Assembly: GCA_036741235.1 (NCBI GenBank)
Contig: DAINSQ010000130.1
Coordinates: forward strand, 1-13,024
DNA: 13,024 nt
DNA from: JABWBR01 sp036741235
GTDB taxonomy: Bacteria > Bacteroidota > Bacteroidia > Chitinophagales > Saprospiraceae
Direction of reading: 5' to 3'
In this document: in pieces, positions 6,529 through 13,024 of the stretch
How positions within the stretch are numbered: position 1 is the first letter of the stretch
How the letters are laid out: each line of letters begins with the position of its first letter
Notes under the pieces: generated by a model
Told to the model about the DNA's origin: nothing
The model's database searches: none
What the model saw: the letters and a program-made list of their open reading frames with translations, nothing else
Made by a program: the position numbers and the translations under genes

Positions 6529-8157
6529 CTACACCCGATCCCTCCGCAACAGCGGGCGTTGCCCTTTTGGCGTGCGGCATTTTTCGAGGATCGTATTTGC
6601 GCAATCGGATTCTACCGTAATGATGGCGTGTTTCTGGAACAGGTCTACTTTGGCGATGCTTTTGGTGGGGATGCCCGCCGTATCGCTGATGTATTGTATA
6701 AGCCGGTTCGACTTCCAGCCGTCGGTTTTGCCTTTGCCGAAGAACAGCGAATCGTGACCGCCTTTGCCGCCGCTTCTTACCCGGTCTCTTGATTCTCTTG
6801 TGCGGGGAGAGTCGCTGCCTTTTGACGGCAGCTGCTTTATTTCGCGCATTTGCTGGGCCTGGAGTTGGCGGCCGAAATTTTGTTGTAGCAGCGCTGACAC
6901 CAGCAATTCGGGTTCTGTTTTCGACAGGAGTTCTACGGCAAGCGCTTTGACTTCATCGGTAGGCGTTGTGGTCATGATGCGCTTGAAAATCTCGTGTTTT
7001 ACCGCTGCGCGGCGTTGTTCGAGGGCCTCCTGAAGAGTCGGTACCTGTTGCTTGGTAATCTGGAATCGGGTTTGCTGCATGATCATCTGCAGCGCCCTGA
7101 ACTCGCGGGGCACGATAAAAGTGATCGCTTCGCCTGTTTTGCCCGCCCTGCCGGTACGGCCGATGCGGTGGGTATACGTCTCCGCCTCGCCGGGAATATC
7201 GAAATTCACCACGTGGCTGAGGTTGTTCACGTCGATGCCGCGGGCTGCTACGTCGGTAGCTACCAGGAGGTGGATCTTCTTCATTTTAAACTTGTCCAGG
7301 ATGCGTTCGCGCTGGGCCTGCGATACGTCGCCGTGCAAGGCTTCGGCGTCGTAGCCGGCGGCGGAAAGATCTTTGGCCAGGCGGTCAGAGCCTGCACGGG
7401 TGCGACAAAAGACAAGTCCGTAGAAACCCGGATTCGTATCAATGATGCGGGTAAGCACGGTCATTTTGTCTTCGTTGAACATCTCGTAGTAGGTATGGGT
7501 AATCTGCGCCTTGGCGCCTTCTACCTTTTCGATGCTCACTTCGTCGAATTCGCCCATAAAGCGCTTGGCCAACTGCCGGATGCGCGTAGGCATAGTAGCA
7601 GAAAAAAGCAGCATGCGGCGGTTTTCGGGCATGTATTCCAGTATCGTTTCAATGTCGTCGATGAAGCCCATATTGAGCATTTCATCGGCCTCGTCGAGTA
7701 CGGCAAACTTTACATTGTCCAGTTTAAGCGAGCGGCGGCGCAGGTGGTCCATGACCCTGCCTGGCGTGCCCACTACGATGTCTACGCCGGTTTTTAGCTG
7801 GCGCAATTGCACATCCATACCTTGTCCGCCGTACACCGGCAGGATGGTCAGTTTGTTACCGGTCTGGTAAGAGCTGATCTCCTCGTACACTTGAAGAGCC
7901 AATTCGCGGGTAGGAACCAACACGATGGCCTGCACCTTGCCTTTTTCGGGCCTGATGCGCTCCAGAAGGGGCAATCCAAAAGCGGCGGTTTTACCTGTGC
8001 CGGTTTGCGCTTGCCCGATAATATCGCGTTCTCCCTGTAAAAGCAATGGAATGGTTTTTTGCTGGATGGGGGTGGGTTTTTCAAACCCTTTTTTGGCGAG
8101 AGCATTCAGGATATCAGCCGATAATCCCAATGCTGCAAAAGTCAGTTCGTTATTCAT
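6529..8157 (-). CDS. DEAD-box ATP-dependent RNA helicase with DbpA-type RNA-binding domain (DeaD/CsdA-like)
   Basis: A 542-residue protein that unwinds RNA duplexes with ATP, acting in ribosome assembly, mRNA turnover and cold adaptation in this family. All core motifs are present: Q-motif FEKPTPIQQ (25-33), motif I AQTGTGKT (50-57), PTRELALQ (82-89), TPGR (131-134), DEAD (155-158), SAT (186-188), VFCRTRAGSDRL (249-260), ATDVAARGID (300-309) and HRIGRTGR (330-337). After a helical extension and a basic linker (SPRTRESRDRVRSGGKGG), residues about 471-535 form a DbpA-like RNA-binding domain (LFFGKGKTDGWKSNRLIQYI). This makes it DeaD/CsdA- or DbpA-like rather than RhlE-like. I take the ATG at 8157; the in-frame TTG at 8160 just before it is less likely. 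The gene has its own promoter and an intrinsic-terminator-like hairpin 23 nt upstream of the ATG, so attenuation is plausible. Confidence 0.93.
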   Translation of the reverse strand: MNNELTFAALGLSADILNALAKKGFEKPTPIQQKTIPLLLQGERDIIGQAQTGTGKTAAFGLPLLERIRPEKGKVQAIVLVPTRELALQVYEEISSYQTGNKLTILPVYGGQGMDVQLRQLKTGVDIVVGTPGRVMDHLRRRSLKLDNVKFAVLDEADEMLNMGFIDDIETILEYMPENRRMLLFSATMPTRIRQLAKRFMGEFDEVSIEKVEGAKAQITHTYYEMFNEDKMTVLTRIIDTNPGFYGLVFCRTRAGSDRLAKDLSAAGYDAEALHGDVSQAQRERILDKFKMKKIHLLVATDVAARGIDVNNLSHVVNFDIPGEAETYTHRIGRTGRAGKTGEAITFIVPREFRALQMIMQQTRFQITKQQVPTLQEALEQRRAAVKHEIFKRIMTTTPTDEVKALAVELLSKTEPELLVSALLQQNFGRQLQAQQMREIKQLPSKGSDSPRTRESRDRVRSGGKGGHDSLFFGKGKTDGWKSNRLIQYISDTAGIPTKSIAKVDLFQKHAIITVESDCANTILEKCRTPKGQRPLLRRDRV

Positions 8158-8180
8158 CAAGTAGATATTAAATATAAAAA

Positions 8181-8210
8181 GCCTTGCAGGAGCAACACCT
8201 CCTGCAAGGC
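8181..8210 (-). terminator. Intrinsic terminator-like hairpin in the leader of the DEAD-box gene
   Basis: Arms GCCTTGCAGGAG (8181-8192) and CTCCTGCAAGGC (8199-8210) form a perfect 12-bp stem with a 6-nt loop. On the minus strand the stem is followed by TTTTTATATTTAATA, a classic U-tract. It can end the receptor transcript from upstream, but it also lies between the helicase promoter (8228-8258) and the helicase start (8157), so it may double as an attenuator. Confidence 0.8.
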
Positions 8211-8212
8211 TC

Positions 8213-8328
8213 GGCTCAAAAACGGTGCAAAGGTACGGGTAATTAATGAGTTGCGCAAGTAGGTGCGCCCAATATTAATTATCCGATTTCACGCGTTTTT
8301 GCTCGTCTTCCAGACCGGTATTGCGGCG
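8213..8328. repeat. Copy A of the duplicated segment flanking the N gap
   Basis: Copy A (8213-8328) and copy B (8339-8445) are near-identical and abut the gap on either side, starting GGCTCAAAAACGGTGCAAAG and ending TTGCGGCG. Differences are a few substitutions and a variable block (8259-8275 against 8385-8391). Copy A repeats the last codons and stop of the receptor gene. Most likely two contig ends overlap and were not merged. Confidence 0.8.
8228..8258 (-). promoter_or_regulatory. Promoter for the DEAD-box helicase gene
   Basis: On the minus strand TTG (8258-8256), a 20-nt spacer and TACCTTTG (8235-8228) fit the Bacteroidota promoter pattern. The duplicated copy across the N gap has TTG (8384-8382), 20 nt, and TATCTTTG (8361-8354). 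The two copies differ at an n position of TAnnTTTG while the fixed positions are kept. Transcription would start near 8223, giving a leader of about 65 nt that includes the hairpin. Confidence 0.7.
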
Positions 8329-8338
8329 NNNNNNNNNN
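8329..8338. other. Assembly gap (10 N)
   Basis: Ten N bases, the usual placeholder for a gap of unknown length. The flanks repeat each other, so the true sequence is probably shorter than drawn, with no missing DNA here. Confidence 0.95.
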
Positions 8339-8445
8339 GGCTCAAAAACGGTGCAAAGATACGGACAATTAATGAGTTGCGCAATGGCAACTTAATTATC
8401 CGATTTCACGCGTTTTTGCTCGTCTTCCAGACCGGTATTGCGGCG
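8339..8445. repeat. Copy B of the duplicated segment flanking the N gap
   Basis: The partner of copy A. It contains the true 3' end of the receptor gene (8392-8445) and a second copy of the helicase promoter. The small differences from copy A suggest strain variants in a mixed population or contig-end errors. Confidence 0.8.
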
Positions 8446-10830
8446 GCGGGCGCTTTTGACCTCCTGGTTGCCAAAATTATAGGTAAAATTGAGGCGGAGC
8501 TGCCGGCTTTCCCAGCCGCCGGTGGCCACGCTGTACAAGCCGCCGAATTCGCTCACGCCGCGCCAGCGCATACTCAGGAACAAGTCGCTCAGACTGGCCT
8601 TGAGATTGCCGCGTCCCTGCAATACTTTTTTCTGCACGCCGGCTTCTACGGCCCAGAACTCGCGGTTGCGGAAGTTGCTACCCCAAATGCTGGGCGAATT
8701 GTAAAAACCGGATAATTCGAGCGATACGTTCCAGGGCAATTGGAAGGTGTGTTGACTGAAAACTGAAAAAGCGCTTACCGCCAGGTCAATTTCTTTTCCT
8801 TCCCCGAAATCAGCCTGGTTGCGGGTGTTAAACGCCGACACGTTGGTGTAGGTATTCCACCATTTGGCGATGGCAAAGGGATAGCTTACGTTGATATTCC
8901 AGGTGCGTTGCGAGGCCAGGTTGACCTCGGTGATATAGCTGCGGCTCACCTCGGTGGTATCGGTCAGCGCCGTCATCAGGTCGGTGGTGTAAGTATATCC
9001 GATAGAAGTATTGAGCATGTAGTTGTAGGTATGGCCCAATTCCAGACTATTGGAATACTGCGGACGCAGGAAGGGGTTTCCGCGCTGGTAAGTCAACTCG
9101 TCGAGTTTGTATTCGAACGGGTTGAGGTCCTGGTAGCGCGGCCGGTCGATACGGCGGCTGTAGTTGAGGCGCAGCGCATTTTTTTCGTTGGCATTATAGG
9201 TGATACCTGCGGAGGGGAACAGGTTCACATAGTCGCGTTCAACTTTGTCATTGCCCGTGGGGCTGGCGCTGGTAAGCCTGCCGTCGGAATGGGTGTGCTC
9301 CAGGCGCAAACCGCCCTGGAAGCCCCATTTGCCCATTTGGCGTTGGTAGTTGACGTAAGCGGCGTTGATATTTTCATCGTAAACGAATTGGTTGGTGCGC
9401 TCGGGGTCGATGGTATATTCGTCGTTTTCGACATTATAGAAATTGAAAATATTGTCGGTACTCACCAGCGAGGTCTTGACGCCCAGCGCCAATTGTCCGC
9501 CCAATGCCGGGCGCTCGTGGTCGATTTTCAACGTGGCGATATCGATGTCGGTGGGCGCCTCCGTGGCGAAAACCACGCTTCGCAGCAGGGTGTTTTCGAG
9601 CGGGTGGAGGTACAGGTTGGGCTGGTAGGCCTCATTGCGGATGCGAAAAACGCCGTAGTCCGCGTCTACATTCCAAATGATGCCTTTGGTATTGTCAAAG
9701 CGGTAGTTGATATTGGCGTTGAGGTTGTCGCGGTTGCCTTCATTATCGGAGCGGGCGTACAACACCTCCTGATAGAGGCCCGTTTGCTGGTCGGCGATAA
9801 GCGTTTTGCTTTTGGAATCCCAGGTTCCGTCATTCAGGAAGCCGGTAGCCAACACCCCGATGGTGTGGTGTTTGCCCAGGAAAAAGTCGGCGCCGGCGCG
9901 GATATTGTGGTTGGTGAATTCGTTTTCGTTGGTCGACTGCTGGTCGAATGTCAGCCCCGATTGTTCGCGGTACAGGTTAAAAAAGCTCCAGTTATCGCCG
10001 GTTGCCAGGCTGTATTTGCCGAATACATTGAAGGTTTTGTTGCGATAATTGAGCGAAGCGGCGCCGTTGTATTTGGGGTAGATAGCCTCAGCGAACCCCA
10101 GCTCCACATTGCCGTTGGCGCCCATGCGTTTGTCGCGGCGCATCCGGATGTTGATAATGCCGGCATTGCCCGCAGCGTCGTATTTGGAGGAAGGCTGCGT
10201 GATGATCTCGATGGCTTCGATCTCGGAAGACTGGATGGTTTTGAGCAGGGCGGCCAGGTCGGCGCTGGTCAGCGGCGAAGGCCTGCCGTCGATATACACA
10301 TTGACGCCGTTTTTGCCCTGGAGGATGATGTTGTCGTTGTTGTCGACCACTACGCCCGGCGATTTGCGCAGCAATTCGAAGGCGGTATTGCCGACGGCGT
10401 TGATGCTGCCTTCCACGTTAAAAACAGTCTTGTCGGGCCGTACTTCGATGAGCGGCTTGCGGGCGGCTACGACCACTTCTTTGAGTTCGGTGGCCGAAGA
10501 GGCCATCGTGATGACGGGCGCTTGCAGGGTTGCGCCGGCGTTCAGGCTTAATTCGCCGGTGGAAGCATCGGCATAACCCACATAGCTCACCGCAATACGG
10601 TAGCGGCCTGCAGGTATCTGCCTGAATTCATAGGCGCCTTCTTCGGTGCTGTATTCTGCCTTGACAAGCGTGGAGTCTAGCGCATTGAATAGCAGTACGT
10701 TGGCAAATGCGATGGGCGCATTTTTGTCGTCGGTGACTTTGCCGGCAATTTGTCCGGCAGCGGTTTGCGCATTTAGTATAGACTGGCTCAGCACTACACT
10801 AAAAACAATTAGTGTCAGGATTTTAGTCAT
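8392..10830 (-). CDS. TonB-dependent-type outer-membrane receptor (OMP beta-barrel family 3)
   Basis: An 812-residue outer-membrane protein. Residues 1-22 are a signal peptide (MTKILTLIVFSVVLSQSILN, then AQ). Residues about 27-112 are a carboxypeptidase-regulatory-like beta domain (GQIAGKVTDDKNAPIAFANV, with AGRYRIAVSYVGY). Residues about 125-230 are a plug domain (ELLRKSPGVVVDNNDNIILQ, VYIDGRPSPLTSADLAALL, SKYDAAGNAGIINIRM). The rest is a barrel of the family usual in Bacteroidota, ending LRLNFTYNFGN and followed by a basic tail with RRRNTGLEDEQKRVKSDN. These receptors import ligands through energy from TonB; there is no SusD-like partner next to it, so the substrate (metal chelate, peptide or other) cannot be assigned. 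The last 17 codons are repeated in the copy left of the gap. The ATG at 10830 lies about 18 nt below a good promoter. Confidence 0.88.
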   Translation of the reverse strand: MTKILTLIVFSVVLSQSILNAQTAAGQIAGKVTDDKNAPIAFANVLLFNALDSTLVKAEYSTEEGAYEFRQIPAGRYRIAVSYVGYADASTGELSLNAGATLQAPVITMASSATELKEVVVAARKPLIEVRPDKTVFNVEGSINAVGNTAFELLRKSPGVVVDNNDNIILQGKNGVNVYIDGRPSPLTSADLAALLKTIQSSEIEAIEIITQPSSKYDAAGNAGIINIRMRRDKRMGANGNVELGFAEAIYPKYNGAASLNYRNKTFNVFGKYSLATGDNWSFFNLYREQSGLTFDQQSTNENEFTNHNIRAGADFFLGKHHTIGVLATGFLNDGTWDSKSKTLIADQQTGLYQEVLYARSDNEGNRDNLNANINYRFDNTKGIIWNVDADYGVFRIRNEAYQPNLYLHPLENTLLRSVVFATEAPTDIDIATLKIDHERPALGGQLALGVKTSLVSTDNIFNFYNVENDEYTIDPERTNQFVYDENINAAYVNYQRQMGKWGFQGGLRLEHTHSDGRLTSASPTGNDKVERDYVNLFPSAGITYNANEKNALRLNYSRRIDRPRYQDLNPFEYKLDELTYQRGNPFLRPQYSNSLELGHTYNYMLNTSIGYTYTTDLMTALTDTTEVSRSYITEVNLASQRTWNINVSYPFAIAKWWNTYTNVSAFNTRNQADFGEGKEIDLAVSAFSVFSQHTFQLPWNVSLELSGFYNSPSIWGSNFRNREFWAVEAGVQKKVLQGRGNLKASLSDLFLSMRWRGVSEFGGLYSVATGGWESRQLRLNFTYNFGNQEVKSARRRNTGLEDEQKRVKSDN

Positions 10831-10847
10831 ATCGGGTGATTTTAAAA

Positions 10848-10878
10848 CAAAATTATTTATTTTTTATAAAAAAACCAA
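10848..10878 (-). promoter_or_regulatory. Promoter for the outer-membrane receptor gene
   Basis: On the minus strand TTG (10878-10876), a 20-nt AT-rich spacer and TAATTTTG (10855-10848) match the Bacteroidota pattern. The start would be near 10842, leaving only about 12 nt before the ATG at 10830. Confidence 0.6.
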
Positions 10879-10939
10879 CACTTTTTCGATAAACGGCCAA
10901 ATAAGTCGTCGAACGTCGGGAAATATCAACGCATCGGGC

Positions 10940-10947
10940 TAATTTTG
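10940..10947 (+). promoter_or_regulatory. Candidate -7 element for mtaB
   Basis: TAATTTTG fits TAnnTTTG and is followed by CG. No clear TTG lies 19-21 nt upstream, so support is partial. If used, the leader of about 110 nt would carry the whole 10973-11051 palindrome. Confidence 0.4.
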
Positions 10948-10972
10948 CGTTCCCTGTAAGTAGTAAAACTTT

Positions 10973-11051
10973 ACCACAGAGTTAAACGGAGTAAAACGGA
11001 GTTCCGCAGAGTCAAAATCTCACGCTGTGTCACTCCGTTTAACTCTGTGGT
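10973..11051. repeat. Intergenic palindrome made of 10-nt tandem units (MITE/REP-like)
   Basis: Perfect 20-bp inverted repeats at 10973-10992 and 11032-11051 enclose 39 nt. The left side is four 10-nt units sharing CRGAGT: ACCACAGAGT, TAAACGGAGT, AAAACGGAGT and TCCGCAGAGT (10973-11012). The right side, read in reverse complement, gives ACCACAGAGT, TAAACGGAGT and a decayed GACACAGCGT. It ends 15 nt before the mtaB start. Repeats with this CACAGAG/ACGGAGT flavour are, to my knowledge, scattered in Bacteroidota and other genomes; the mobility class is an inference. Confidence 0.8.
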
Positions 11052-11066
11052 GAGAAAAAACAAGGC

Positions 11067-12419
11067 ATGGCCACTCCTCAATCGGTAGCATTTTACACCC
11101 TGGGCTGCAAGCTCAACTACTCGGAGACCTCTTCGATAGGGCGACTCTTTGAAGACGCCGGCTATCGCGAGGCAGCTTTTGAGGAGGGCGCCGATATATA
11201 CGTGGTGAATACCTGTTCGGTAACCGATTTTGCCGACCGCAAGTGCCGCAAGGTGGTGCGCCAGGCTTTGCGACACAATCCGCGCGCATTTGTAGTGGTG
11301 GTGGGGTGTTACGCCCAGCTCAAACCCGAAGAAATAGCGGGCATTCCCGGCGTCGACCTCGTGTTGGGCGCTGCCGAAAAATTCCGTATCCTCGATTACA
11401 TCGACCACCTGGGCAAAGCCCCCGGAAAAGGGCTGGTAAGAGCCGGCGAGATCAAAGAAGTCCGCGATTTTGTCAATGCTTTTTCTTTTGGCGATCGCAC
11501 GCGTTCTTTTCTCAAGGTACAAGACGGCTGCGACTACAAGTGCACTTTTTGCACCATTCCCCTGGCGCGGGGCCGCAGTCGCAGCGATACTGTTGAAAAT
11601 GTGGTAGCCAACGCCCGCCGTATTGCCGACATGGGCGTCAAGGAAATTGTGCTGACAGGCGTTAACATCGGCGACTTCGGCAACGGCACGGAGGTCATCG
11701 AGGGTATGCGCCCCAAAAAAGAGGCGATGTTCATCGACCTCATCCAGGCGCTCGACGAAGTAGAGGGCATCAGCCGTTTCCGCATTTCTTCTATCGAACC
11801 CAATTTGTGCACCGACGAAGTAATCAGCTTCGTTGCCCAATCGAAACGCTTCGTCCCCCATTTCCACATGCCTTTGCAGTCGGGCAGCAACAAACTGCTG
11901 GCGCTGATGCGCCGCCGTTATCTGCGAGAACTGTACGCCGAACGCGTGGCGCAAATCAAATCGCTGATGCCGCACGCCTGCATCGGCGTGGATACCATCG
12001 TAGGGTTCCCCGGCGAAACGGAAGCAGATTTTCTGGACACCTACGCCTTCCTGCGCGACCTCGAGGTGAGCTACCTGCACGTATTTACTTATTCTGAAAG
12101 GCCCAATACCCCGGCAGCGGAAATGGACGGCGTAGTGCTTATTGAGGAGCGCCGCCGTCGCAATGAAATGCTGACCATACTGAGCGAGAAAAAACGCCGC
12201 TATTTTTACGAGCAGCACCTGGGGCAAGTTCGTACGGTTTTATTTGAAAACCACACCGAGAAAGGTCTGATGTCTGGTTTTACCGATAATTATATTAAAA
12301 TAGAAACACCCTACGATCCGCTGCTGATCAATGAATTGGCGCCGGTGGAGTTGCAAGGCGTCAATGCCCGCGGGCATGTGAATATTGTTTTACAACCCGC
12401 TATGGAGGCGGGACAATAG
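11067..12419 (+). CDS. mtaB: tRNA (N6-L-threonylcarbamoyladenosine(37)-C2)-methylthiotransferase MtaB
   Basis: A 450-residue radical-SAM enzyme that converts t6A37 to ms2t6A in ANN-decoding tRNAs, using S-adenosylmethionine and two 4Fe-4S clusters, in the cytoplasm. The N-terminal MTTase domain has the three cluster cysteines C14 (TLGCKLN), C50 (NTCSV) and C81 (GCYAQ). The radical-SAM triad is C155, C159 and C162 in GCDYKCTFC. LTGVNIGDFG, SSIEP, HMPLQSG and GVDTIVGFPGE follow in the expected order, and about residues 378-445 form a TRAM-like C-terminus. TLGCKLN and GVNIG favour MtaB over MiaB and RimO. Length is normal and no key residue is missing. An insert around NGTEVIEGMRPKKEAMFIDL is in keeping with Bacteroidota members. 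The start ATG at 11067 precedes the conserved VAFYTLGCKLN by only a few residues. Confidence 0.95.
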   Translation: MATPQSVAFYTLGCKLNYSETSSIGRLFEDAGYREAAFEEGADIYVVNTCSVTDFADRKCRKVVRQALRHNPRAFVVVVGCYAQLKPEEIAGIPGVDLVLGAAEKFRILDYIDHLGKAPGKGLVRAGEIKEVRDFVNAFSFGDRTRSFLKVQDGCDYKCTFCTIPLARGRSRSDTVENVVANARRIADMGVKEIVLTGVNIGDFGNGTEVIEGMRPKKEAMFIDLIQALDEVEGISRFRISSIEPNLCTDEVISFVAQSKRFVPHFHMPLQSGSNKLLALMRRRYLRELYAERVAQIKSLMPHACIGVDTIVGFPGETEADFLDTYAFLRDLEVSYLHVFTYSERPNTPAAEMDGVVLIEERRRRNEMLTILSEKKRRYFYEQHLGQVRTVLFENHTEKGLMSGFTDNYIKIETPYDPLLINELAPVELQGVNARGHVNIVLQPAMEAGQ

Positions 12420-12432
12420 AGTGTTGGACTAT

Positions 12433-12442
12433 NNNNNNNNNN
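12433..12442. other. Assembly gap (10 N)
   Basis: Ten N bases, 13 nt after the mtaB stop. Unlike the first gap, the flanks do not repeat each other, so DNA of unknown length may be missing here. The 5' end of the next gene is probably inside it. Confidence 0.95.
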
Positions 12443-12444
12443 GC

Positions 12445-13024
12445 GACTTGGCGATCTTTTCGACTGTGCGATTGGCTGCGGGCGCTTTGCGGCACAGCAT
12501 CCGTCCTGGGCTTGTGCTTGTAATTGCCTTGTGCTGCACTGTTGCCGCAACTGCTCAATCGGGGCACCGGTATTTGCGCAAGGGCGACAAATCGTACCAG
12601 GAAAAAGCCTACGGCCAGGCCGAAGAAAATTACCGCAAAGCGCTCGAAAAAAAGCAAACGCCCAACGGCGCCTATAATCTCGGCAACGCCATTTACCAGC
12701 AAAAACGCTACGACGACGCGGCCCGGCAATACGGGGATGCCGCCCAACGCACCCAGGATCCCGCCCTCAGAGCCGACGCTTTCCACAATCAGGGCAATGC
12801 GTATTATAATAAACAGGATTACGAAAAAAGCGTGGAGGCATACAAAAACGCCCTGCGCCTCAATCCGTCCGACCTGAGCGCCAAGCACAATCTTGCACTC
12901 GCCCAAAAGCAATTGCAACAACTCAAGCAGCAGCAACAACAGCAGCAACAACAGCAGCAACAACAGCAGCAGCAGCAAAATCAGCAGCAACAACAACAGC
13001 CGCAGAACCAACCCAGGCAGCAGC
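12445..13024 (+). CDS. batC: BatC-like TPR protein with polyglutamine tract, partial at both ends
   Basis: The frame is open from the N gap to the window end. The first residues (DLAIFSTVRLAAGALRHSIR) are followed by PGLVLVIALCCTVAATAQSG, a signal-peptide or anchor region ending in AQ, so the start codon is either the GTG at 12466 or, more likely, in the gap. Residues after this form TPRs: YLRKGDKSYQEKAYGQAEEN, NGAYNLGNAIYQQKRYDDAA, HNQGNAYYNKQDYEKSVEAY, then KNALRLNPSDLSAKHNLALA. From 12928 there are 17 glutamines, an asparagine and six more glutamines. This layout matches BatC of the Bacteroides aerotolerance (bat) operon, a membrane-associated complex with VWA-domain proteins whose exact role is unsettled. 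No batA, batB, batD or batE is visible, because the window ends and the gap lies upstream. Confidence 0.7.
12928..12999 (+). repeat. CAG/CAA microsatellite coding for polyglutamine
   Basis: Three exact tandem copies of CAGCAGCAACAA (12928-12963), then CAG x4 and CAA, an AAT, and six more CAG/CAA codons. The mixture of synonymous codons in a 12-nt period is visible directly. It is a likely site of length change and of assembly error. Confidence 0.85.

Noticed and set aside
8158..8160. TTG at 8160 as the helicase start
   Set aside because: An ATG follows immediately at 8157, and TTG starts are uncommon.
8263..8715. A + strand frame spanning the first N gap with an internal repeat
   Set aside because: It exists only because the contig overlap is present twice; antisense to the receptor 3' end.
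8908..10551. A 547-codon open frame on the + strand
   Set aside because: It lies wholly antisense to the well-supported outer-membrane receptor, its translation has no domain signature, and the V/A/G-rich composition is what the reverse frame of a GC-rich gene gives.
10973..11012. Tandem 10-nt units read as a CRISPR-like array
   Set aside because: Units are far too short, have no spacers, and are part of one palindrome; no cas gene is present.
10971..12227. A 418-codon minus-strand frame
   Set aside because: Antisense shadow of mtaB, whose motifs are complete on the + strand; the end of the frame runs into the palindrome.
12400..13011. Minus-strand frame with a long leucine run
   Set aside because: It is the reverse reading of the CAG/CAA repeat and crosses the N gap.

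Overview
This window looks like a draft or metagenome-assembled Bacteroidota chromosome, probably of the Saprospiria/Chitinophagia type (the class is an inference). The evidence is: type A C-terminal sorting domains of the type IX secretion system (T9SS) on two secreted proteins; a Bacteroidota-style outer-membrane beta-barrel receptor with a carboxypeptidase-like N-terminal domain; an IcmF C-terminus; a BatC-like TPR protein; and repeated matches to the Bacteroidota promoter pattern TTG-N20/21-TAnnTTTG with no Shine-Dalgarno sites. Two 10-N scaffold gaps are present (8329-8338 and 12433-12442).

Layout. 3-341 (+) is the C-terminal end of a fused acyl-CoA mutase (IcmF). 408-1610 (+) is a COG1373-type AAA ATPase whose promoter and start codon are enclosed by inverted TTTTGCA repeats. 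1630-3120 (-) is a secreted TPR protein. An AT-rich divergent promoter region (3121-3475) then leads into a visibly AT-richer secreted-protein cassette on the + strand: a small signal-peptide ORF (3476-3670), an M43-like zinc metalloprotease with a T9SS tail (3698-5440), and a second T9SS-exported protein of unknown function (5446-6375). A palindrome built from 7-nt tandem units (6463-6522) separates the cassette from a DEAD-box RNA helicase (6529-8157, -). The helicase leader carries a strong promoter followed by an intrinsic-terminator-like hairpin just before the start codon. Next upstream is a TonB-dependent-type outer-membrane receptor (8392-10830, -). A divergent intergenic region contains a palindrome built from 10-nt units (10973-11051). 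It is followed by mtaB (11067-12419, +), the tRNA t6A37 methylthiotransferase, and, after a gap, by the 5' part of a BatC-like TPR protein with a polyglutamine tract (12445 to the window end).

How the genes work together. Most are independent housekeeping or envelope genes. The clearest functional unit is the 3476-6375 cassette: one promoter, short spacings, two proteins with signal peptides and T9SS tails, and base composition unlike the flanks. Nothing in the window supports a defence island, CRISPR array, tRNA, rRNA or transposase. The best candidates for undescribed biology are this cassette, the possible attenuator of the DEAD-box gene, and the operator-like repeats around the ATPase start. 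The duplicated sequence around the first N gap is most simply an unmerged contig overlap.
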